Program-made: the position numbers and the translations under genes
Notes under the pieces: model-generated
What the model saw: the letters and a program-made list of their open reading frames with translations, nothing else
What the model was told of the DNA's origin: nothing
Databases searched by the model: none
Shown here: positions 55,368 through 64,000 of the stretch, one piece after another
How the letters are laid out: every line of letters starts with the position of its first letter
How positions within the stretch are numbered: position 1 is the stretch's first letter
Assembly: GCF_001476895.1 (NCBI RefSeq)
Contig: NZ_LDTB01000008.1
Location: 62,001-126,000, forward strand
DNA from: Sphingomonas endophytica
Lineage (GTDB): Bacteria; Pseudomonadota; Alphaproteobacteria; Sphingomonadales; Sphingomonadaceae
Length of the DNA: 64,000 bases
Reading direction: 5' to 3'

Positions 55368-56309
55368 ATGACCGACGCCGCCATCTCGATCCGCGACCTG
55401 TGCAAGACCTACGCCGGGGTGAAGGGCGGCGCACCGAAACGCGCGCTGGACGGCGTGTCGTTCGACGTGCCGCGCGGCAGCATCTTCGGCCTGCTCGGGC
55501 CGAACGGCGCGGGCAAGTCGACGCTGATCAACATCCTCGCCGGGCTGGTGAACAAGACCAGCGGCACGGCGTCGATCTGGGGCTTCGACATCGACGAACA
55601 CCCGCGCAACGCCAAGGCCTCGATCGGGATCGTCAATCAGGAGATCCTGTTCGATCCCTTCTTTACGCCGGTCGAGACGCTGGAGATCCAGGCGGGGCTA
55701 TATGGCGTGCCGAAGAAGGAGCGCCGCAGCATGGAATTGCTGCGCGCGGTCCATCTGGAGGACAAGGCGCGCGCCTATGCCCGCACGCTGTCGGGCGGCA
55801 TGAAGCGACGGTTGATGGTCGCCAAGGCGATGGTCCACCAGCCGCCGGTGCTGGTGCTGGACGAGCCGACCGCCGGCGTCGACATCGAATTGCGCCAGCA
55901 ACTCTGGACCTATGTCCGCGGCCTCAACGACGCGGGCGTCACGGTGGTGCTGACGACGCACTATCTGGAGGAGGCCGAGGAGCTGTGCGATCGCATCGCG
56001 ATCATCAACCACGGCCGCGTCATCGCGAACGAGCCGACCGCCGAATTGCTCGGCAAGGCGCAGGAAAAGATCGTCGCGGTGACGGTCGATCGCGACGTGT
56101 CGGCGCTGCCCGACAATGCCTGTTTCGAAAAGGTCGCGCTGAAGGGCACCCGGACGCTGGAAATCACCTATGCCAAGGACCGCGTGAACGCGGGCGAGGT
56201 GCTCGGCGCGATCCAGCGTGACGGCTACGGGATCGTCGACGTTTCGACCAAGGAAGCCGATCTGGAGGACGTGTTCCTCAACCTGACGCGCGCGGCGAAC
56301 GCGGGTTAG
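55368..56309 (+). CDS. ABC transporter ATP-binding protein (ABC-2 type)
   Basis: 313 residues. Walker A GLLGPNGAGKSTLINIL near residue 44, ABC signature LSGGMKRRLMVAKAM, Walker B VLVLDEPTAGVD, the H-loop TTHYLEEAEELC and a ~90-residue C-terminal extension typical of the drug/antibiotic/polysaccharide exporter ATPases are visible. No permease gene of the ABC-2 type is adjacent. Copy C of the inverted-repeat family begins two bases after the stop codon. Confidence 0.91.
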   Translation: MTDAAISIRDLCKTYAGVKGGAPKRALDGVSFDVPRGSIFGLLGPNGAGKSTLINILAGLVNKTSGTASIWGFDIDEHPRNAKASIGIVNQEILFDPFFTPVETLEIQAGLYGVPKKERRSMELLRAVHLEDKARAYARTLSGGMKRRLMVAKAMVHQPPVLVLDEPTAGVDIELRQQLWTYVRGLNDAGVTVVLTTHYLEEAEELCDRIAIINHGRVIANEPTAELLGKAQEKIVAVTVDRDVSALPDNACFEKVALKGTRTLEITYAKDRVNAGEVLGAIQRDGYGIVDVSTKEADLEDVFLNLTRAANAG

Positions 56310-56310
56310 G

Positions 56311-56407
56311 GTTCACGCGGAGACGCGGAGGACGACTGTCGCTCCAGCCGACGGTGGAAGCGGAAGACACGCTTCTTTTCTCCGCGTCTCCGCGCCTCCG
56401 GGTGAAC
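56311..56407. repeat. Intergenic inverted repeat, copy C
   Basis: GTTCACGCGGAGACGCGGAG at 56311-56330 mirrors CTCCGCGTCTCCGCGCCTCC with GGGTGAAC at 56380-56407. It is the most diverged of the three copies and begins two bases after the ABC ATPase stop. Confidence 0.78.
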
Positions 56408-56485
56408 CCCTATGCGACCATCAACGCATTGTGGAAGCTCGCTAATCCTGCAATGTCCTCCCCCCGATAACCGGGAGGGAGTGAC

Positions 56486-57418
56486 ATGAAGACGATCCTG
56501 CTCGCGGCGACCGCCGTGCTGGCGCAGGCAAGCGCGCCGTCCCCGGTCGACCAAGCCCGCGCGATCGTCGGCGATGCCCCCGCCACGTCGCAGACGCTGG
56601 TCCTCACCGACATTTCCCAACCCACCGGCCCGATGCGCGAGCTGTTCAACCGCCGCGACCTGACCGGCTGGGAGACATGGCTCGGCTATCCCGATCCGGC
56701 GGTCACCTATCGCGACCGGCCCGGCGCGACCCCGATCGGCCGCAGCCGCGCGACGACCGGCGATGTCGCGGTGAAGACGATCGACGGCCAGCCCGCGCTG
56801 TGGGTGAAGGGCCAGACATGGGGGGCGATCGTCCATGACGCCGATCTGCGCGACTATCACCTCCGGCTCGAATATCGCTGGGGCGACCAGCGCTGGGCGC
56901 CGCGCGCCGACAAGGCGCCCAACAACGGCCTACTCTACCACACGCACGGCGCGCCCGGCGCGGTGTTCGGGACGTGGCAGCCGTCGGTCGAGTTCGAGAT
57001 GATGCCCGGCTCGACCGGCATGGCGGTCGCGGTCGGGCGCGACGTGCGCATCCGCACCACCGCCGCGCTCGACCCGACGCTGATTTCGCCGCCGATCCGC
57101 TATCGGATGGGCGGCAAGCCGGTCGAGATCGTCAACGGCACGCTGATCTGGAACGTCGAGAACGCGCGCGATGCCGAGCGGCCGGCGGGCGAGTGGAACA
57201 CGCTCGACCTCTATGTGCTGGGCGACCGCGCGGTGCATGTCGTCAACGGCGTGCCGGTGATGGTGGTCGAGGGGCTGGCGACCGTCGCCGCCGACGGGAC
57301 GCGCACGCCGCTGACGCACGGTCGCATCCAGTTGCAGTCCGAGGGCGCGGAGACGTGGTTCCGCCGCGTTGCGGTCGAGCCGATCGACCGGCTGCCGAAG
57401 GTGGTCGAGAAGCGCTGA
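56486..57418 (+). CDS. Secreted DUF1080 (3-keto-disaccharide hydrolase family) protein
   Basis: 310 residues with an N-terminal signal peptide (MKTILLAATAVLAQAS). The characteristic block LFNRRDLTGWETWLGYPD starts the concanavalin-like DUF1080 domain; YHLRLEYRWGDQRWAP and NGLLYHTHGA continue it. Some members cleave 3-keto-glycosides, but no 3-keto-sugar dehydrogenase is nearby, so the substrate is unknown. GGGAGGGAG lies before the ATG. Confidence 0.87.
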   Translation: MKTILLAATAVLAQASAPSPVDQARAIVGDAPATSQTLVLTDISQPTGPMRELFNRRDLTGWETWLGYPDPAVTYRDRPGATPIGRSRATTGDVAVKTIDGQPALWVKGQTWGAIVHDADLRDYHLRLEYRWGDQRWAPRADKAPNNGLLYHTHGAPGAVFGTWQPSVEFEMMPGSTGMAVAVGRDVRIRTTAALDPTLISPPIRYRMGGKPVEIVNGTLIWNVENARDAERPAGEWNTLDLYVLGDRAVHVVNGVPVMVVEGLATVAADGTRTPLTHGRIQLQSEGAETWFRRVAVEPIDRLPKVVEKR

Positions 57419-57420
57419 GC

Positions 57421-57526
57421 CCCCCTCCGTCATTCCCGCGAAGGCGGGAATCCAGAACCTCTGACCTCGCGGCCCCTGCGAAGACCTGCGCCTCTGGATT
57501 CCCGCCTCCGCGGGAATGACGGGGGC
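57421..57526. repeat. Intergenic inverted repeat (CGTCATTCCCGC type)
   Basis: CCGTCATTCCCGCGAAGGCG on the left mirrors TCCCGCCTCCGCGGGAATGA with CGGGGG on the right, with a 40-bp centre. It occupies the gap after the DUF1080 gene and belongs with 21254-21283. Confidence 0.7.
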
Positions 57527-57647
57527 AGGGCACGCAAACACCTGTCCCACAACCCCCTATCTATGCCACATGGATCATCATGTGCGCCTACACCCCCGCT
57601 ATACCCCGCCAGCGTCTCAACATTCGCAACATTCGCGGGTGCACGGC

Positions 57648-59225
57648 ATGACCCGGAGCGATGTCCTGATCGTCGGCTCCGGCGCGGCCGGACTGACCGC
57701 CGCGCTCAACCTCGCCGACCGGTTCAAGGTCACGGTGCTGGCAAAGGGCGCGCTCAACGATGGATCGACCGCCTGGGCGCAAGGCGGGATCGCCGCGGTC
57801 CTCGAACCCGGCGACACGTTCGAGCATCATGTCGAGGACACGATGGTCGCGGGTGCCGGGCTCAACGATCGCGGGATCGTCGAGTTCGTCGTCGAACGCG
57901 CGCCCGCCGCGATCCAGCGGCTGCGCGCGCTGGGTGTCCCCTTCGCCGAGGAGAAGGGTGCGCTCCACCTGACGCGCGAGGGCGGGCATTCGCATCGCCG
58001 CATCGTCCATGTCGCCGATGCGACCGGCTGGGCGGTGCAGGAGGCGCTGCAACGCGCCGCCACGGCGCATCCCAACATCACCCTGATCCCCGATCAGGTC
58101 GCGATCGACCTGGCCACCAGCCGCCACGAACAACGCTATTCGGGCGCGGGCAATGTCTGGGGCGTCTATGCGATCGACCGGCAGAGCGGGCGCGTGCAGC
58201 TCCATACCGCGCGCGCGACGATCCTGGCGACCGGCGGGGCGGGGCGGACGTATCTGTTCTCCACCGCGCCGCGCGGCGCGACCGGCGACGGGATCGCGAT
58301 GGCGTGGCGCGCGGGCGCGCGCGTGGCGAACATGGAATTCATGCAATTCCACCCGACCTGCCTCTATCATCTGGAGGTCAAGAACTTCCTGATTACCGAG
58401 GCGGTGCGCGGGGAGGGCGGGCGGCTCATCAACCCGACCACCGGCAAGCGCTTCATGCCGTATTACGACGAGCGGCTGGAACTGGCGCCGCGCGACGTGG
58501 TGGCGCGCGCGATCGATGCCGAGATCAAGCGCTACGGCCTCGATTTCGTCCATCTCGACATCAGCCACATGCCCCCGGAATTCGTCCGCGCGCACTTCCC
58601 GAACATCTACGAAAAGCTGCTCGGCCTCGGCATCGACATGACGACCTCGCCGATCCCGGTTGTGCCCGCGCAGCATTACACCTGCGGCGGGATCGTCGTG
58701 GACAGGGACGGGCGCACCGACCTGCCCGGCCTCTATGCGGCGGGCGAGTGCACGCAATCGGGCCTGCACGGCGCGAACCGGCTGGCGTCGAATTCGCTGC
58801 TCGAATGTTTCGTGTTCGGCGAGGCGGCGGCGCGGCATATCGCCGACTGCTGGGACAATCTGCCCGAGGTGCCGGTGATCCGCGCCTGGGACGAAAGCCG
58901 CGTGACCGATTCCGACGAGGAGGTGGTCATCAAGCAGAACTGGACCGAAATCCGCCGCTTCATGTGGAATTACGTCGGCATCGTGCGCACCACCAAGCGG
59001 CTGGAGCGCGCGCGCCACCGCATCGACCTGCTCCGCAGCGAGGTCGAGGATTATTACGGCCATTTCCGCGTCACGCCGGACCTGATCGAGCTGCGCAACC
59101 TGCTCCAGACCGCCGACCTGATCGTCCGCTCCGCGCTGCACCGGCACGAAAGCCGCGGGCTGCATTACACGCTCGACTATCCCGGCCTCGTCGATCCGCC
59201 GGTCGATACCGTGCTGGTGCCGTGA
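57648..59225 (+). CDS. nadB: L-aspartate oxidase
   Basis: FAD enzyme that oxidises aspartate to iminoaspartate, the first step of de novo NAD synthesis. 525 residues from MTRSDVLIVGSGAAGLTAAL (FAD motif). STAWAQGGIAAVL, GEGGRLINPTTGKRFM and AGECTQSGLHGANRLASNSLLE are diagnostic. The frame is open to an ATG at 57570, but the extra N-terminal His-rich stretch is not family-like. nadA and nadC are not in the window. Confidence 0.93.
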   Translation: MTRSDVLIVGSGAAGLTAALNLADRFKVTVLAKGALNDGSTAWAQGGIAAVLEPGDTFEHHVEDTMVAGAGLNDRGIVEFVVERAPAAIQRLRALGVPFAEEKGALHLTREGGHSHRRIVHVADATGWAVQEALQRAATAHPNITLIPDQVAIDLATSRHEQRYSGAGNVWGVYAIDRQSGRVQLHTARATILATGGAGRTYLFSTAPRGATGDGIAMAWRAGARVANMEFMQFHPTCLYHLEVKNFLITEAVRGEGGRLINPTTGKRFMPYYDERLELAPRDVVARAIDAEIKRYGLDFVHLDISHMPPEFVRAHFPNIYEKLLGLGIDMTTSPIPVVPAQHYTCGGIVVDRDGRTDLPGLYAAGECTQSGLHGANRLASNSLLECFVFGEAAARHIADCWDNLPEVPVIRAWDESRVTDSDEEVVIKQNWTEIRRFMWNYVGIVRTTKRLERARHRIDLLRSEVEDYYGHFRVTPDLIELRNLLQTADLIVRSALHRHESRGLHYTLDYPGLVDPPVDTVLVP

Positions 59226-59370
59226 CACCCCCGGAATCAGCCGCTTGAGCGAGGACGACTCGCTTCGTCGCGCGGGTGCGGGCGGTCGTCGCAACCCCGA
59301 GTCGCGGGGCTATGCGATCGATACCGCTACCGGCACACACCCGGATCAGGCAGGGGTGACGGCGGCGGAC

Positions 59371-60480
59371 ATGGGAAAGACGACATTCGCGCACCGGACG
59401 GCGGTGATCGGCTGGTCGCTGCTGATCGCCGGCTGCGGCGCGGGCGCGGGCTCGACGCTGATCCCCGCCGCCCCGCCGCCGCCGTTGGTGTCGGTCGCGG
59501 TCCCGCCGCCCGCGCCGCCGCGCCCGAAGTCCGCGCCGCGCGCGCTGCAGGAGCGCGTTACGCAGTTGATCCGCAGCTTTCCCGGCAAGGCGGGGGCGGC
59601 GATCCAGGCGGTGGACGAGGACTGGATCGTTTCCGAAGGCGGCGCGCTGTACCTGCCGCAGCAGAGCGTCAGCAAATTATGGGTCGCGATGACCGTGCTG
59701 GCGCAACGCGACGCCGGGCGGCTGAAGCTCGACGATCCGGTGCTGGTGACGCGCGACGATCTGACGCTTTTCCATCAACCGATCGCCTCGCTGGTGACGG
59801 CGCAGGGCTATCAGACCACGGTCGGCGGGCTGATGACGCGCGCGCTGACGCAGAGCGACAATACCGCGAACGACCGGCTGCTGACCGTCGTCGGCGGCCC
59901 GGCGGCTGTGCGGCGGTTCCTGGCGGAAAAGCACATCAGCGGCATCCGCTTCGGTCCCGGCGAGCGGCTGCTCCAGAGCGGTACGGCGGGCGTGACCTGG
60001 AAGCAGTCGATGGCGATGGGGCGCGGATTCGAGGCGGCGCGCGCGAAGCTGGACCCCGCCGTGCGCCGCGCCGCGCTGCAACGCTATATCGACAATCCCG
60101 CCGACGGCGCGCAGCCCGCCGCGATCGTCGAGGCGATGGCACGGCTGGCGCGCGGCGAATTGCTCAGCGAGACCTCGACGCGCATCCTGCTGGACACGAT
60201 GGCGGCCTCGCACACCGGGCGCGCGCGGTTGAAGGCGGCGACTCCGCCGGGGTGGAAGCTGGCGCACAAGACCGGTACCGGGCAGGAACTGGGCGCGCGC
60301 AACGCCGGCTTCAACGACATCGGCCTGCTCACCGCGCCGGACGGCCGCCGCTATGCGATCGCGGTGCAGATCGGCGACACCACCGCGCCGATGCGCGTGC
60401 GGCAGGTGCTGATCCAGCAGGTCGCGGCGGCGCTGACGGGTGCGCAGCCGCGCGCGGGCGGGGCGGACGAATCGGAATAG
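59371..60480 (+). CDS. Class A beta-lactamase-like serine hydrolase, lipoprotein
   Basis: 369 residues. The N-terminus MGKTTFAHRTAVIGWSLLIA ends in a lipobox (LIAGCG) and is followed by a Pro-rich linker. Active-site motifs are SVSK at residues 99-102, SDN at 162-164, a Glu at 198 exactly 36 residues after the SDN Ser (as Ser130 and Glu166 are spaced in TEM-1), and KTG at 300-302. The residue equivalent to Asn170 is Gln, and the Glu-to-KTG distance (102) is much longer than in TEM-1 (68). It may be a beta-lactamase or a related D,D-peptidase/esterase. Confidence 0.82.
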   Translation: MGKTTFAHRTAVIGWSLLIAGCGAGAGSTLIPAAPPPPLVSVAVPPPAPPRPKSAPRALQERVTQLIRSFPGKAGAAIQAVDEDWIVSEGGALYLPQQSVSKLWVAMTVLAQRDAGRLKLDDPVLVTRDDLTLFHQPIASLVTAQGYQTTVGGLMTRALTQSDNTANDRLLTVVGGPAAVRRFLAEKHISGIRFGPGERLLQSGTAGVTWKQSMAMGRGFEAARAKLDPAVRRAALQRYIDNPADGAQPAAIVEAMARLARGELLSETSTRILLDTMAASHTGRARLKAATPPGWKLAHKTGTGQELGARNAGFNDIGLLTAPDGRRYAIAVQIGDTTAPMRVRQVLIQQVAAALTGAQPRAGGADESE

Positions 60481-60491
60481 CCGCGCCTTTC

Positions 60492-60521
60492 CGTCATTGC
60501 TGCGCTCCGCTCGCAATGACG
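60492..60521. repeat. Short inverted repeat (CGTCATTGC type)
   Basis: CGTCATTGC and GCAATGACG flank a 12-nt centre just after the beta-lactamase-like gene. The same arms occur at 63459-63536. Confidence 0.6.
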
Positions 60522-60588
60522 ATGGAGCGGGCGGCAAGGATACGAACCCCGGTTCCCCACAACCCCAATCCGTTATAGGGCAGGCGCC

Positions 60589-63351
60589 ATGCCGCACCTC
60601 TATCTCGTCGACGGATCGGGCTACATTTTCCGTGCCTATCACCGCCTGCCGCCGCTGACCAACAAGCATGGCGAGCCGGTCGGTGCGGTCTATGGCTATA
60701 CCGCGATGCTCTGGAAGCTTGCCGACGCGCTCCACAAGGCGGACGGGCCGACGCACATGGCGGTGATCCTCGATAAGTCGAGCCACACGTTCCGCAACGA
60801 GCTGTACGACCAGTACAAAGCGCATCGCCCGCCGCCGCCCGAGGATCTGGTCCCGCAATTCCCGATGATCCGCGACGCCACCCGCGCCTTCTCGCTGCCG
60901 TGCATCGAGGAAGCGGGCTGGGAGGCCGACGATCTGATCGCCAGCTATACCAAGGCGGCGCTGGCGCAGGGCTGGCAGGTGACGATCGTCAGTTCCGACA
61001 AGGATCTGATGCAGCTGATGACCGATCCATCGGTCGACATGCTCGACACGATGAACAACCGCCGGCTCGGCTCCGAGGCGGTGGTCGAGAAGTTCGGCGT
61101 CGGCCCGGAGAAGCTGGGCGACGTCCTCGCGCTGATGGGCGACAGCGTCGACAATGTGCCGGGCGTCCCGGGTGTCGGGCCGAAAACCGCCGCGAAGCTG
61201 ATCCTCGAACATGGCGATGTCGAAGGCGTGCTGACCGCCGCCGACACGATGAAGAAGGGCAAGCTGCGCGAGAATCTGATCGAGCATGCCGAGGCGGCGC
61301 GGATGAGCCGCAAGCTGGTCGAGCTGGCGTGCGACGTGCCGCTGCCGCAGCCGCTGGAGGAACTGTCGCTGGCGGACGGCATCCCCGACGCGCCGTTGCG
61401 CGCCTTCCTCGAACATCACGGCTTCCGCACGCTGCTGTCGCGGCTGGGCGAGGTCGCCGACGCGCCGGTCGCAGAGGCACCGACCGATGCCGGCTTCGAT
61501 GCCGACGAACCCTGCAAGCACGACGACTATGAAACGGTCGTCGACATGGACGCGCTCGACCGCTGGATCACCGTCGCCCGCCACCAGGGCTGGGTCGCGA
61601 TCGACACCGAAACGACCGCGAAGGACCCGATGCTCGCCGATCTGGTCGGCGTGTCGCTGGCGCTGCATCCAAATCTCGCCTGCTATATCCCGCTTGGCCA
61701 CGGCGGCAGCGACATGTTCGCCGAACGCCCGCCGCAGCTCGACTGCGACGTGGCGCTGGCGAAGCTCAGGCCGCTGCTGGAGGATCCCGGCGTCCTCAAG
61801 ATCGGGCACAACCTGAAGTACGACATGATCGTGCTCGGACGGCTGGGCGTCGACGTCGCGCCGTACGACGACACGATCGTGATGAGCTTCGATCTCGACG
61901 CCGGGCTGCACGGCCACGGCATGGACGAACTGGCCGCGACGCATCTGTCGCACACCTGCATCGCCTACAAGGATGTGGTCGGCACGGGCAAGAAGGCGCT
62001 CGGCTTCCACGAGGTCGATCTGAAGGCCGCGACCCGCTACGCTGCGGAGGATGCCGACGTGACGCTGCGCCTGTGGCGGCGCTTCACCGCGCGCCTGCCG
62101 CGCGAGGGCGCGACGCGCGTCTATCAGATGGTCGATCGGCCGCTGGTGGCGGTGATCGCGCGGATGGAGCGGCGCGGGATCAAGATCGATCGCGAGAAAC
62201 TCGCGCAGCTCTCCGGCGATTTCTCGACGCAGATCGCGGCGCTGGAGGGCGTCGTCCACGAACTGGCGGGCGGACCGTTCACGATCGGCAGCCCCAAGCA
62301 ACTGGGTGACGTGCTGTTCGAGCGGATGGGGCTGAAGGGCGGGCGCAAGGGCAAGAGCGGCGTCTATTCGACCGACGTCAACGAACTCGAACGCCTTGCC
62401 GCCGACCGCGGTTCGCCGGGTGCGGAAATCGCGACCAAGGTGCTGGAATGGCGTCAGCTGACCAAGCTGAAGAACACCTATACCGATGCGCTTCAGGAAC
62501 AGATCAACCCCGCCACGGGCCGCGTCCATACCAGCTATTCGTTGACCGGCGCCCAGACCGGTCGGCTGTCCTCGACCGATCCGAATTTACAGAACATTCC
62601 GATCCGCACCGAGGTCGGCCGCCAGATCCGCGACGCTTTCGTCGCCGAGCCGGGCAACGTCATCCTCGCCGCCGACTATTCGCAGATCGAGCTGCGGCTG
62701 GCCGCGCACATGGCCGAGGTGCCGCAGCTGAAGGAGGCGTTCGCGCGCGGCGACGACATTCACAGCCTGACCGCGCAGGAATTGTTCGGCGAGGTGACGC
62801 GCGACACCCGCGCGTCGGCGAAGACGATCAACTTCGCGATCCTCTACGGCATCTCACGCTGGGGGCTGGCGGGGCGGCTCGACATTTCGGCGGACGAGGC
62901 GCAGGCGATGATCGATCGCTATTTCGACCGCTTCCCCGGCATCAACCGCTATATCGCCGAGACGCTGACGCAGGTGCGCGAGCACGGCTTCACCGAGACG
63001 CTGTTCGGCCGCAAGACGCACTTCCCGCGCATCCGCAGCAAGGTGCAGCACGAACGCCAGGGCGCCGAGCGCGCCGCGATCAACGCGCCGATCCAGGGCA
63101 CCAGCGCCGATATCATCAAGCGCGCGATGGTGCGGATGGAGCCGGCACTGCTGGAGGCGGGGCTGCCCGACGTGCGGATGCTGCTCCAGGTCCATGACGA
63201 ACTGGTGTTCGAATTGCCCGAGGGCGATGTCGAGCGGGCGCGCCCGGTGATCGAGCGCGTCATGGCGGGCGCGGCGGAGCCGGCGGTGGTGCTGGACGTG
63301 CCGCTGGGGGTGGAGATCGGGGTCGGACGGAGTTGGGGAGAAGCGCATTGA
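60589..63351 (+). CDS. polA: DNA polymerase I
   Basis: 920 residues, three intact domains: 5'-3' exonuclease (residues ~1-290; VDGSGYIFRAYHRLP, SSDKDLMQLM, GVPGVGPKTAAKLI), 3'-5' exonuclease (~315-500; VAIDTETTAKDP with Asp and Glu present, YAAEDADVTLRLW) and family A polymerase (~540-920; motif A LAADYSQIELR, motif B AKTINFAILYG, motif C QVHDELVFE). Proofreading residues are conserved, unlike the case in Thermus polymerases. It is a stand-alone gene. Confidence 0.97.
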   Translation: MPHLYLVDGSGYIFRAYHRLPPLTNKHGEPVGAVYGYTAMLWKLADALHKADGPTHMAVILDKSSHTFRNELYDQYKAHRPPPPEDLVPQFPMIRDATRAFSLPCIEEAGWEADDLIASYTKAALAQGWQVTIVSSDKDLMQLMTDPSVDMLDTMNNRRLGSEAVVEKFGVGPEKLGDVLALMGDSVDNVPGVPGVGPKTAAKLILEHGDVEGVLTAADTMKKGKLRENLIEHAEAARMSRKLVELACDVPLPQPLEELSLADGIPDAPLRAFLEHHGFRTLLSRLGEVADAPVAEAPTDAGFDADEPCKHDDYETVVDMDALDRWITVARHQGWVAIDTETTAKDPMLADLVGVSLALHPNLACYIPLGHGGSDMFAERPPQLDCDVALAKLRPLLEDPGVLKIGHNLKYDMIVLGRLGVDVAPYDDTIVMSFDLDAGLHGHGMDELAATHLSHTCIAYKDVVGTGKKALGFHEVDLKAATRYAAEDADVTLRLWRRFTARLPREGATRVYQMVDRPLVAVIARMERRGIKIDREKLAQLSGDFSTQIAALEGVVHELAGGPFTIGSPKQLGDVLFERMGLKGGRKGKSGVYSTDVNELERLAADRGSPGAEIATKVLEWRQLTKLKNTYTDALQEQINPATGRVHTSYSLTGAQTGRLSSTDPNLQNIPIRTEVGRQIRDAFVAEPGNVILAADYSQIELRLAAHMAEVPQLKEAFARGDDIHSLTAQELFGEVTRDTRASAKTINFAILYGISRWGLAGRLDISADEAQAMIDRYFDRFPGINRYIAETLTQVREHGFTETLFGRKTHFPRIRSKVQHERQGAERAAINAPIQGTSADIIKRAMVRMEPALLEAGLPDVRMLLQVHDELVFELPEGDVERARPVIERVMAGAAEPAVVLDVPLGVEIGVGRSWGEAH

Positions 63352-63458
63352 CCGCGCCGCTTGGCAGCCGGCCACGCCCGGCTGACTCAAGCCAGCGCGG
63401 GCGGCGGGCAACGCCCGTCCGACGACGCGGCTTCGCCGCGGCGCACCTCTCCCACCAC

Positions 63459-63536
63459 CGTCATTGCGAGCGCAGCGAAGCAATCCAGAGCCCAGCGCGT
63501 GACGCTCCGGATGGCTTCGCTCCGCTCGCAATGACG
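63459..63536. repeat. Inverted repeat (CGTCATTGCGAGC type)
   Basis: CGTCATTGCGAGCGCAGCGA (63459-63478) mirrors TCGCTCCGCTCGCAATGACG (63517-63536) across a short centre. It lies 11 bases before the flippase start. Confidence 0.7.
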
Positions 63537-63547
63537 AAGTGCTTCGC

Positions 63548-64000
63548 ATGACCGACCAGACCGAGGACATCGCCGCGCTCGCCAAGGGCGGCCGCACCAA
63601 CGTCGCGGGGTTCATCCTGCGGCTGGGCGCGCGGATCCCGTTCCTGTTCATCGCGGGCCACATGTACGGTGCGGCGCTGGTCGGGCGCTTCGCGATCGCG
63701 GTCGTCGTGGTCGAGTTCGCCGCACTGATCGCCACGCTCGGCCTCAAGCGCGGGCTGGCGCAGGCTTTGTCCTCCACCGAGCGTCCGCACAATCACGTCG
63801 TGTTCGACGCGCTGGCGCTGGCGCTGATCGCCAGCCTGATCGCCAGTGCCGCGCTGTTCGCGTTTCCGCAGGCGATGTACCCCAATTCGGCGATCGTCGG
63901 GCTGGACCGCTTCTTCCCGCTCATCATCCTCGCGCCCGCGCTGTCCGACGTCAGCCTCGCCGCGCTCGCCTATCGCCACGATGTGAAGGCCAGCGTCACG
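63548..64000 (+). CDS. Polysaccharide flippase (MOP/Wzx-like), 5' part
   Basis: 151 codons are in the window and the gene runs off the right edge. The start is the ATG at 63548: MTDQTEDIAALAKGGRTNVA, then a first hydrophobic helix (GFILRLGARIPFLFIAGHMY), and two to three further membrane segments (IAVVVVEFAALIATLGLKRG; ALALALIASLIASAALFAF; FFPLIILAPALSDVSLAALAYR). AKGGRTNVAGFILRLGARIPF is the usual start of the lipopolysaccharide-biosynthesis flippase family. Whole-length features and partner glycosyltransferases are outside the window. Confidence 0.75.
   Translation, partial: MTDQTEDIAALAKGGRTNVAGFILRLGARIPFLFIAGHMYGAALVGRFAIAVVVVEFAALIATLGLKRGLAQALSSTERPHNHVVFDALALALIASLIASAALFAFPQAMYPNSAIVGLDRFFPLIILAPALSDVSLAALAYRHDVKASVT

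Noticed and set aside
57516-57647. An N-terminal extension of NadB
   Set aside because: The extra residues overlap the inverted repeat at 57421-57526 and come before the canonical FAD-binding start; no ribosome-binding site seen.
59677-62529. A 950-codon open frame on the minus strand opposite the beta-lactamase-like gene and polA
   Set aside because: It spans two intact genes on the other strand and is rich in Arg, His and Asp with no domain; it is a shadow of GC-rich third positions.

Overview
The window is high-GC chromosomal DNA from an alphaproteobacterium, most likely a sphingomonad (Sphingomonas or a close relative). I base this on gene content and order rather than on a database search: leuS-lptE-holA converging on parB-parA-rsmG-mnmG-mnmE, the rnd-lptC-lptA-lptB-rpoN string, a bacterial CDC48-type ATPase, a Gly-rich cold-shock protein with two cold-shock domains, and many secreted peptidases. 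Coding density is high, with frequent 1-8 nt overlaps between neighbouring genes. Two near-perfect parS sites, inside rsmG and at the first codons of mnmG, suggest the left end lies near the chromosome origin.

Layout. 1-9 kb: the end of leuS, lptE and holA, then a six-gene minus-strand operon (DUF6489-like gene, mnmE, mnmG, rsmG, parA, parB). 9-14 kb: dienelactone hydrolase, ftsK, a UbiH-type hydroxylase and an aspartate-racemase-like gene. 14-25 kb: three of the four members of the ligase-associated DNA-damage set (pdeM, an Lhr-type helicase, an MBL-fold exonuclease), interrupted by an M20 peptidase and a retropepsin-like protease and followed by a secreted S10 peptidase and a DUF885 protein; the partner ligase gene is not in the window. 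25-31 kb: rlmE, a ppx/gppA gene, tRNA-Gln(CTG), a GH43 glycosidase behind a xyl-box-like operator, serine acetyltransferase, a class I amidotransferase and a small helical lipoprotein. 31-36 kb: rpoN and the Lpt export genes with rnd. 36-46 kb: cold-shock protein, prfC, mgtE, a cyclophilin, a LysR regulator, the CDC48 ATPase and an MFS transporter. 46-52 kb: a PmtA-like methyltransferase, an S41 peptidase, glutaminyl cyclase, and glnK-amtB behind a consensus sigma-54 promoter. 52-55 kb: a chromosomal ccdAB toxin-antitoxin pair that converges on and overlaps tldD. 55-64 kb: an ABC ATPase, a DUF1080 protein, nadB, a class-A beta-lactamase-like lipoprotein, polA, and the start of a polysaccharide flippase that runs off the window.

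Functional links. rpoN lies about 19 kb from the sigma-54 promoter that should drive nitrogen-regulated glnK-amtB. lptC, lptA, lptB and lptE together supply much of the LPS transport bridge. In E. coli TldD/TldE have been implicated in degrading the CcdA antitoxin, so a ccdAB operon overlapping tldD is a striking juxtaposition.

Several families of imperfect inverted repeats fill intergenic gaps. One family (three copies, near 16.5, 44.5 and 56.3 kb) starts 1-5 nt after a stop codon in every case. No CRISPR array, rRNA operon, insertion sequence or prophage was seen.
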